DNA of 64,000 nucleotides from Paenibacillus tianjinensis (GTDB lineage: Bacteria; Bacillota; Bacilli; Paenibacillales; Paenibacillaceae), in assembly GCF_017086365.1 (NCBI RefSeq), contig NZ_CP070969.1:3224001-3288000 (forward strand). Reading direction: 5' to 3'. A program made the translations under genes and the position numbers. How positions within the stretch are numbered: position 1 is the first letter of the stretch; each line of letters opens with the position of its first letter. The notes beneath the pieces are model-generated. The model was given only the letters and a program-made list of their open reading frames with translations, was not told where the DNA came from and did no database searches. Below, piece after piece: positions 58,567 to 64,000 of the stretch.

Positions 58567-59880
58567 ATGAAGGAAAAACATTCACTGGAACGTAATATCG
58601 GGATGCCGCAGGCGATTGCCCTCTACATCGGCGCCGTCCTTGGATCGGGCGTGCTGATTGTTCCCGGTCTGGCGGCGGAAATGTCCGGACCGGCTTCGCT
58701 GCTGGCCTGGGGGTTCATGACCCTGCTCATTCTGCCCCTGGCGCTATCCATGGGACTGCTCTCCGCCAAATTCCCGAACGCAGGCGGGGTGTCCTATTTC
58801 GTCACACTGGCCTTCGGCCCGAAAGCCGGAAGCCTGGTCGGCTGGTTCTTTCTAATGTCCGTTCCAATCGGCGGGCCGGTGGCTGCTCTGACTGGAGCCG
58901 GTTATATGACGGCAGCCCTTGGCTGGGGTGACAGCGTCAGAATCACGATAGCTGCAGGGATGCTGGCCATCGGACTGATCACGAACTGGATCGGCATGCA
59001 GGTAGCGGGCAAAGTACAGATCGCTGTCGTAATCGCCATTATTGCCGTTTTAGTCTTCTCCTTCGCCGCAGCACTGCCACGGATGGAAAGTGTACATTTC
59101 ACGCCATTTATGCCACACGGTTGGACCAGTGTCGGGCAGTCGGCGGCTATTCTTTTCTGGTGTTTCATCGGCTGGGAAGCGGTATCCCATTTGTCTGAAG
59201 AGTTTAAGGACCCGCAGCGGGCCGCGGTTAAAGGCGTCACCATTGCCGCCATTATCGTCGGAGTCCTCTACTTCCTGTCGGCACTGGCCACCGTCGGCAC
59301 CCAAAGCTACCTCCGGGGCGGAGCAGACTCCTCGCTGGTCTGGATCATCAGCCAGCCGCTGGGTTCATGGGGCGGATTCATCGCGGGGCTAACGGGGCTG
59401 TTCATCTGTACAGCCACGATTATTGCTTATACCGGTGCAGCTTCCCGTGTGGCGTTCGCGTTGTCCCGCCAAGGATATGCCCCGAAATGGATGGGGAGCT
59501 TATCGGAACGGTATCATACGCCTACCGGGGCTATCAGGTTTTTGCTGGCCTGTTTTACAGCCGTATTATTCCTGTATGGCAGTGGTCTATTGTCCATTAC
59601 CACCTTGATCCAATTTCCGAATGCCACTTTCATTTTGACCTATATCGGCGGCTGTGCTGCAGGCATCCGGCTGCTCAAAGGACACCGCCCCGGTGTTATA
59701 ATCAGCTGGATTTCATTTGCGGCGACGGTGGCTGTGTTCCCTTTTACCGGCTGGGCAATTGGCTATCCGCTGGTTATCACTGCGGTTTTCACAATAATTA
59801 TTTTACTAAGTCATAAACACGCTTCTATTACTGACCTATCTGAGGTCAAAACCTCACAGGAGAAGTCCAAAGTAATCTAA
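58567..59880 (+). CDS. APC family permease, YjeH (amino-acid exporter) type
   Basis: Twelve-helix permease, 437 residues. GAVLGSGVLIVPGLAAEMSGP and the later NAGGVSYFVTLAFG match E. coli YjeH, an exporter of methionine and branched-chain amino acids. Start ATG at 58567 with AAGGAAAG upstream. Divergent from a LysR regulator. Direction of transport is inferred from the family. Confidence 0.85.
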   Translation: MKEKHSLERNIGMPQAIALYIGAVLGSGVLIVPGLAAEMSGPASLLAWGFMTLLILPLALSMGLLSAKFPNAGGVSYFVTLAFGPKAGSLVGWFFLMSVPIGGPVAALTGAGYMTAALGWGDSVRITIAAGMLAIGLITNWIGMQVAGKVQIAVVIAIIAVLVFSFAAALPRMESVHFTPFMPHGWTSVGQSAAILFWCFIGWEAVSHLSEEFKDPQRAAVKGVTIAAIIVGVLYFLSALATVGTQSYLRGGADSSLVWIISQPLGSWGGFIAGLTGLFICTATIIAYTGAASRVAFALSRQGYAPKWMGSLSERYHTPTGAIRFLLACFTAVLFLYGSGLLSITTLIQFPNATFILTYIGGCAAGIRLLKGHRPGVIISWISFAATVAVFPFTGWAIGYPLVITAVFTIIILLSHKHASITDLSEVKTSQEKSKVI

Positions 59881-59911
59881 AAATACGCAAAACCGGTTAT
59901 CCCATACCAAT

Positions 59912-59960
59912 AGGCCGCGTTGTCCTTAAAATTCAAGGACAACGCGGCCTCTTCTCTTTT
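59912..59960 (+). terminator. Terminator after the YjeH-like gene
   Basis: AGGCCGCGTTGTCCTT pairs with AAGGACAACGCGGCCT, 16 perfect bases, then a CTCTTCTCTTTT tract. Confidence 0.9.
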
Positions 59961-59971
59961 CCATTCTCCTG

Positions 59972-60136
59972 CTATTGAATTTCCACGGCAAAAACTGCTG
60001 ATGTCTGGTTAAGTGTGTACTTGCCGTCTCCCGTCGTCCATGGCGCAAAATAAGTGTAAAAATATACTCCACTCTCTTTAGGAGCCACCAACGTAATCAC
60101 GGCAACCCAGATAATCCCACCAATAACTGTTATGGG
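59972..60136 (-). pseudogene. Orphan C-terminal protein fragment without start
   Basis: A minus-strand frame of 54 codons ends at TAG (59972-59974) and is closed upstream by TAA (60137-60139), with no usable ATG and no ribosome site. It reads like the end of a beta-rich or secreted protein (YFYTYFAPWTTGDGKYTL, SAVFAVEIQ). The upstream part is gone or frameshifted. The rest of the 388-base gap to 60268 holds nothing else seen. Confidence 0.35.
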
Positions 60137-60319
60137 TTACCCGCCAGCCCGAAACTCTCCGGATTTGCCCAGGTTTTTATGATGGAAATGAACTAAAATG
60201 CTTTACAGTCAACATAACTTTGATTATGTTAACTATATAATGTATTTTTCCATAATCAAGAAACTTTATTGTATTCAGGAAGTCTACTTGATATGAGAAG
60301 AAATAAGGAGTTGAGCTGC

Positions 60320-61648
60320 TTGTCAAAATTCAAACTTGGTTTTACTGCATTTCTGGCCTCCGGCCTGCTTGTTTACAGTGTGGCTTCTATAACAGATGCC
60401 AGATCATCAATTATCAATCCTCTGAATACCCGCGCTGTCCTTTTCGCAGCTGCAAAGGCCTCCCCATCCCCAAAACCGGCAGCCATACAAGTGCGCTGGC
60501 AGGCAAAAGCAGACGGAGGCGGATTCAGTGCCGGGAAACAACCCGTCTCGAACGGCGTCATCTATTATTCCACCAACAACATCCTGTACGCCAAAAATAT
60601 CAGCACTGGCAAACTGCTCTGGTCTTATAGAAATGCTGCCAATCCGCAAATTGTAACGAATAATTCTGTCTTTGTCTTCGCTAACAGTGATCATCTGCTG
60701 AAAATCTCAGCCACTACCGGCAAGCTGATCTGGAAGGTTAAAGTAGCCCAGCTCCCGATGGAAGTCGGCGGGCAAGCACGTCTGATTAACGGGAAAGTTA
60801 TTTTTGCCAATGAGCGCGGAGGCATTATCGCCTACAATCCCGTCTCAGGTAAGAAATTATGGGAAAATCCAAAGATCCCCATGTATGCGGGGAGCCTCTA
60901 CGGTGAATATAAAGGCGTTCTAGTTGTATCCAGCACAGTCGATAATATCCGCTCACAATATTATGGTCTGGACCCGGAAACAGGTAAGCAGTTGTGGAGA
61001 ACCGAAGGAATATATGATCTCATCTCTGTAGATGGAGGGAATTTCGTGCTGCAGAAGCGGGCCGGGGAGCAATACAAGACAGTAACGGCCCCTGTGCCGG
61101 GCCATTTGCTGACTCTTGTGCAAATGGACCCCGCAACCGGAAAAATAACAGGGGAGGAAAACTATCAGCCGCTGGATGATGTCAGACGGATAGGCAGCTT
61201 CTACACGTTTATTCAAAAGCCTTATACCTATGCGGCAAGTGAAGATGCTGATCAGTCTGAAATTTCGCTCACCCGCTTCACACGCGGCCAAGGGGATTCT
61301 GCCTCCAAAAGCTATGACGGATACGGAAGCTGGGTTGCCGGCCCTGTGGAGGGAATGGTATTTTTCCAGCAATGCACCAAATTAACTGGAGTCAATCTCA
61401 CAGACGACCGCATTGTAACGTTCATTACTCCCTCCAGCAAAATTGTCAAAGTGGAGAAGAAAGATCATTACGTATTTGCAAGCTATGAGGACGGAAGCTT
61501 CTCGGTCATGGATGCGGAGTCTGGAGCATCGCTCGGCCAATTTAACACCGGACTATCCTATACTTATTTCGGAAATATAGCTATTGATAACGGAACCGCG
61601 CTGATTCGGTTTGAAAGTAAACTGTTCGCAGTCTCTTTGCCGAAATAA
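60320..61648 (+). CDS. PQQ-binding-like beta-propeller protein
   Basis: Secreted or membrane-associated protein, 442 residues. The N-terminus is a signal-like hydrophobic stretch (FTAFLASGLLVYSVASI). The body carries PQQ-enzyme-type blades, each with a GK-LLW or GK-LIW turn (ISTGKLLWSY, ATTGKLIWKV, PVSGKKLWENP, PETGKQLWRTE). No catalytic residues of PQQ dehydrogenases are visible, so it is probably a scaffold or binding propeller. TTG at 60320 follows AAGGAG; an ATG at 60293 is an alternative. Confidence 0.8.
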   Translation: MSKFKLGFTAFLASGLLVYSVASITDARSSIINPLNTRAVLFAAAKASPSPKPAAIQVRWQAKADGGGFSAGKQPVSNGVIYYSTNNILYAKNISTGKLLWSYRNAANPQIVTNNSVFVFANSDHLLKISATTGKLIWKVKVAQLPMEVGGQARLINGKVIFANERGGIIAYNPVSGKKLWENPKIPMYAGSLYGEYKGVLVVSSTVDNIRSQYYGLDPETGKQLWRTEGIYDLISVDGGNFVLQKRAGEQYKTVTAPVPGHLLTLVQMDPATGKITGEENYQPLDDVRRIGSFYTFIQKPYTYAASEDADQSEISLTRFTRGQGDSASKSYDGYGSWVAGPVEGMVFFQQCTKLTGVNLTDDRIVTFITPSSKIVKVEKKDHYVFASYEDGSFSVMDAESGASLGQFNTGLSYTYFGNIAIDNGTALIRFESKLFAVSLPK

Positions 61649-61652
61649 AAGA

Positions 61653-61676
61653 AAAGGACTTCCTTCGAAGTCCTTT
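61653..61676. terminator. Bidirectional terminator
   Basis: AAAGGACTTC-CTTC-GAAGTCCTTT, perfect stem between the convergent PQQ-propeller and aminotransferase genes. Confidence 0.85.
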
Positions 61677-61684
61677 ATAACTAT

Positions 61685-62911
61685 CTATCGAATCGTCCGC
61701 AAATATTCGCCAATTCTCCGGGCAGCCTCCAGAAGCCGTGCTTCATCTTCTACCAAGGCAATTCTGACAAAGCCTTCTCCTTGTGCCCCAAAAGCATCGC
61801 CAGGAATGACCACCACGCCGGTCTTCAGCACCAGCTCATGGGCAAACTGCCGTGACCGTCCCTCCAGTTCTGTAAAAGCGTATCCTTCAGGCAGCGGTGC
61901 CCAGATGAACATCGTTGCTGCGGGACTAGGGACAGCCCATCCTTCCTCGGTTAGCGCTTCAACAAACAGATCCCGCCGGCGTTCATACAGCGGGGCCACC
62001 TCTAGCCGCCCATTCCCCTGCATCGCCAGCTTCAGCGCCAGCACCGCAGCTTCCTGCACCGGATTGAACACACCATAATCTACATTGCTTTTAAGCTCCC
62101 TAAGTGCCCCTACGGCTTCACGGTTGCCGGTCATAAAACCGATGCGGCAGCCGGCCATATTAAAGCTTTTGGAAAAGGAATGGAACTCCACTGACGTATG
62201 TATTGCTCCAGGCACCTGCAGAATGCTTATCGGCCGGTAACCTCCAAACCCCATCTCGGAATAGGCGAGATCATGAATAATCAGTACATCCCATTTATGA
62301 GCGAAGGCAACAAGCTTCTCCATGTAAGCCAGGTCTACGGTTACTGAAATCGGATTTCCGGGGAAGCTGAGCAGAATAAAGACTGCTTCCTGCCATACTG
62401 CCTCCGGTATGCTGTCCAAATCAGGCAGAAAGGCATTGTCCTCAAGAAGCGGAAGCGGCCAGGCTCTAACTCCGGCTAGTGCCAGCGCTCCTGTATAAAT
62501 CGGATAACCCGGGTCAGGTACAATCGCGAGATCACCAGGATTACATAAAGCTAAAGCGAGATGCGCCAAGCCATCCTGCGAACCCATTAACGAAACCAGC
62601 TCTTCCTCCGGGTCAACCTCTACCCCAAACCGCCAGTTCATCCACTCCGCTGCCTGCTTACGGAATTCAGTACTTCCCTTGGAAGCCGGATAAGAGTAAC
62701 TATCCTCTCTAAGCACTGCCTCACTTAAAGCTTGGCGTATCTCAGGAGCGGGTGCCTGATCGGGACTGCCGATTCCGAGATCAATGACATCCAGACCTGA
62801 ACTCATGGCTTCCTCCTTCCAGCTGGCCACCTCCGAAAAAATCGATGAGCCCAAATGTGAAAGCTTGTCCGATCTCCATTTTTGCCTGGAGGCTGATTTG
62901 TCTGTTTTCAA
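61685..62911 (-). CDS. PLP-dependent class I/II aminotransferase
   Basis: 408 residues. The PLP lysine is in SFSKSFNMAGCRIGF, with VPDPGYPIY (substrate region), LLSFPGNPISVTVD (the Asn-Pro motif) and IIHDLAYSEMGF (the Asp that pairs with the ring nitrogen). It resembles LL-diaminopimelate and alanine-type aminotransferases; the amino donor is unknown. Start TTG at 62909-62911 after GGTGGAG. The promoter has an extended -10 at 62939-62944. Confidence 0.9.
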   Translation of the reverse strand: MKTDKSASRQKWRSDKLSHLGSSIFSEVASWKEEAMSSGLDVIDLGIGSPDQAPAPEIRQALSEAVLREDSYSYPASKGSTEFRKQAAEWMNWRFGVEVDPEEELVSLMGSQDGLAHLALALCNPGDLAIVPDPGYPIYTGALALAGVRAWPLPLLEDNAFLPDLDSIPEAVWQEAVFILLSFPGNPISVTVDLAYMEKLVAFAHKWDVLIIHDLAYSEMGFGGYRPISILQVPGAIHTSVEFHSFSKSFNMAGCRIGFMTGNREAVGALRELKSNVDYGVFNPVQEAAVLALKLAMQGNGRLEVAPLYERRRDLFVEALTEEGWAVPSPAATMFIWAPLPEGYAFTELEGRSRQFAHELVLKTGVVVIPGDAFGAQGEGFVRIALVEDEARLLEAARRIGEYLRTIR

Positions 62912-62938
62912 AACTCTCCACCTGCCTGTTTTTGAATC

Positions 62939-62947
62939 ATTATAGCA
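62939..62947 (-). promoter_or_regulatory. Extended -10 of the aminotransferase gene
   Basis: Minus strand TGCTATAAT (62939-62947), about 28 bases before the start codon. Confidence 0.55.
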
Positions 62948-63064
62948 TGGGTCGGGATTAGATGGAGTAAGCCAGTTAGCAAATGGTATTAAATAGTAAT
63001 TCTCGCTCTTTTTTAACCGTGAACTTGGACACGCCCTGTATTAAAAATCGTTCTAAAACAAAAC

Positions 63065-63097
63065 AGCGTATAATTTATGTTATACGCTTTTTTTTTT
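63065..63097 (+). terminator. Orphan intrinsic terminator
   Basis: AGCGTATAA-TTTATG-TTATACGCT with a ten-T tract. It lies between two divergent genes, about 150 bases upstream of the XRE gene and on its strand, with no gene of its own in front. Confidence 0.75.
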
Positions 63098-63175
63098 GGG
63101 CCCAAATGAGCTGCATTTTGACCAAAATGACGAACCATTTAAGCAGGCGATACTCTCAATAATTTTCTTAACAAA

Positions 63176-63195
63176 ATGGAAAGCACGCTTTACAT
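63176..63195. promoter_or_regulatory. XRE operator 1
   Basis: ATGGAAAGCACGCTTTACAT, an inverted repeat with one mismatch that covers the -35 of the XRE promoter. Confidence 0.65.
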
Positions 63196-63217
63196 TTATT
63201 GTTTTTAATGATATTTT
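63189..63217 (+). promoter_or_regulatory. Promoter of the XRE regulator operon
   Basis: TTTACA (63189-63194), 17-base spacer, TATTTT (63212-63217). Start of transcription near 63224 falls in operator 2. Confidence 0.6.
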
Positions 63218-63221
63218 AATT

Positions 63222-63241
63222 ATGGAAAGTATGCTTTCCAT
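63222..63241. promoter_or_regulatory. XRE operator 2
   Basis: ATGGAAAG-TATG-CTTTCCAT, a perfect 8-base-arm palindrome. Its centre lies 46 bases from operator 1 and it covers the transcription start. Confidence 0.7.
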
Positions 63242-63262
63242 CTCGTGATGTGAGGTGATCCT

Positions 63263-63466
63263 TTGAAAAACAGGCTTGAGGAAATACGTAAACAGCACGG
63301 TATTAAGCAGGAGGAGCTTGCAGCAGCGCTTGAGGTATCCAGACAGACGATCGGCTCGCTTGAAAATGGGAGATACAACCCTTCCATCATTTTAGCTTTA
63401 AAAATCGCCCGTTATTTCCACTTGTCCGTTGAGGAGATTTTTATCTACGAGGAGGATCAGAAATGA
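63263..63466 (+). CDS. XRE family helix-turn-helix regulator
   Basis: 67-residue single-domain HTH protein (residues 5-58): EEIRKQHGIKQEELAAALEV, SRQTIGSLENGRYNPSI. No ligand or effector domain, so it is probably a dimeric repressor. Start TTG at 63263 with GAGGTGATCC upstream. Its last four bases overlap the next gene (ATGA), so the pair is translationally coupled. Twin palindromes upstream suggest autorepression. Confidence 0.88.
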   Translation: MKNRLEEIRKQHGIKQEELAAALEVSRQTIGSLENGRYNPSIILALKIARYFHLSVEEIFIYEEDQK

Positions 63467-63879
63467 GAAGATCAACGGCTTTCTACGCAGTACTGCTGTT
63501 CATCGGAATCTGCGCAATTGTAGCAAGCTTCTTTTTTAACAATGAGGAATTCAAGGCTCTCTCGGGTACGTTGATCGGCATCGGGGCGAGCAGTGCGGGG
63601 GTTAGTATATCCAACTTATTAATGAACCGTGCAGCACGCAAAAACCCTGAGCTTGAAAAACAGGCCACCATCGATTATAACGATGAACGGAATACGGTTA
63701 TCCGTAACCGGGCCAAAGCCAAGGCTGCTGACATCACGCAATGGCTGATCATGGCGATCGCCTATATTACGATTCTTATTTCAGCCCCATTATGGGTGAC
63801 ACTCGCTGTAGTTGTAGTATTCTTGATATACCATTTCATGAGTCATTATCTGATGGTCCAATACCAGAAAAGTATGTAA
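63463..63879 (+). CDS. Small four-helix membrane protein, partner of the XRE regulator
   Basis: 138 residues with helices near 8-23, 33-50, 94-110 and 112-128. A basic hydrophilic region (residues 55-90, RAARKNPELEKQATIDYNDE) separates the two halves. It resembles the membrane proteins that often follow small XRE regulators (DUF2178-like). The pairing suggests the regulator responds to the membrane protein or its cargo. Function unknown. Confidence 0.75.
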   Translation: MRRSTAFYAVLLFIGICAIVASFFFNNEEFKALSGTLIGIGASSAGVSISNLLMNRAARKNPELEKQATIDYNDERNTVIRNRAKAKAADITQWLIMAIAYITILISAPLWVTLAVVVVFLIYHFMSHYLMVQYQKSM

Positions 63880-63886
63880 AAACATA

Positions 63887-63931
63887 GCAGCGCCAGCCCG
63901 CAAATCAACAATACCTTACGGCTGGCGCTGC
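63887..63931. terminator. Bidirectional terminator
   Basis: GCAGCGCCAGCC pairs with GGCTGGCGCTGC, 12 perfect bases. It can close the XRE operon and the minus-strand gene at the right edge. Confidence 0.75.
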
Positions 63932-63949
63932 CCGTGCTTCAGTTAACCG

Positions 63950-64000
63950 TTATTTCCACAATCTGATGACATCAACCAGCTCATTCCCATTAAAATCAAG
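63950..64000 (-). CDS. Partial gene at the right edge (last 16 codons)
   Basis: The minus strand reads an open frame to TAA (63950-63952); the tail is LDFNGNELVDVIRLWK. A strong terminator lies 19 bases after the stop, which supports a real gene. Too short to name. Confidence 0.4.
   Translation of the reverse strand, partial: LDFNGNELVDVIRLWK

Noticed and set aside
63080..63298. Minus-strand frame across the XRE promoter
   Set aside because: It covers the promoter, operators and XRE start, with no ribosome site or composition signal.
1..64000. CRISPR arrays, rRNA and tRNA genes
   Set aside because: No regularly spaced repeats and no recognisable stable-RNA sequence were found by eye.

Overview
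The window looks like a chromosomal segment of an endospore-forming Bacillales bacterium, most probably Paenibacillus. It carries a cwlJ-gerQ spore-germination pair, a queFCDE operon behind a preQ1-I riboswitch, a kimA gene behind a ydaO-type c-di-AMP riboswitch, strong AGGAGG-type ribosome sites with frequent TTG and GTG starts, and roughly even GC content outside one GC-rich gene. No rRNA, tRNA, CRISPR array, IS transposase or prophage block is visible; one lone tyrosine recombinase is present.

Layout, left to right. 1-2252: a carbohydrate ABC importer (partial permease plus lipoprotein binding protein). 2253-2765: a structured non-coding stretch. 2766-7872: a compact three-gene operon coding for a TerB_N/TerB_C protein, a BrxD-like ATPase and an Lhr/BrxHI-like helicase. 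This is the best candidate for a little-described system, as it resembles a BREX accessory module with no PglX or PglZ nearby. 8060-19615: niaP, a DUF1836 regulator-like gene divergent from a CNNM/CorC-type transporter, GNAT and VOC proteins, a KtrB-type K+ channel, two tandem M29 aminopeptidases, and a TetR-controlled operon (MBL hydrolase, TetR, AlkZ-like protein). 19781-23443: the pstSCAB phosphate importer. 23760-32363: a LysR regulator, a methyltransferase, an EamA exporter, adhB, an isochorismatase-type hydrolase, the queuosine-precursor operon and a ZIP transporter.

33054-39219: murB and a Fur-controlled ferric-siderophore locus (binding protein alone; two permeases, ATPase and FhuF-like reductase as an operon). 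39431-46500: kimA, bdbCD, an orphan MHYT-PAS histidine kinase and a second CNNM paralogue. 46882-54000: germination genes, an SDR, small proteins (one a 58-residue cysteine-rich protein), a PPOX flavoprotein, a BNR-repeat lipoprotein, an amino-acid permease and a LysE exporter. 54147-64000: ldh, a GH113-like hydrolase, the recombinase, a LysR/YjeH-type permease pair, a PQQ-propeller protein, an aminotransferase, and an XRE regulator with its membrane partner.

Shared themes are potassium and c-di-AMP physiology (kimA, ktrB), nutrient acquisition under global repressors (Fur; probably the phosphate regulon), and local autoregulation through paired palindromic operators. Three local promoters show palindromes placed exactly on the promoter: the TetR operon, the XRE operon and the DUF1836/CNNM divergence. 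All coordinates and starts were set by eye from ribosome sites and overlaps; no database search was run, so family names rest on recognised motifs.
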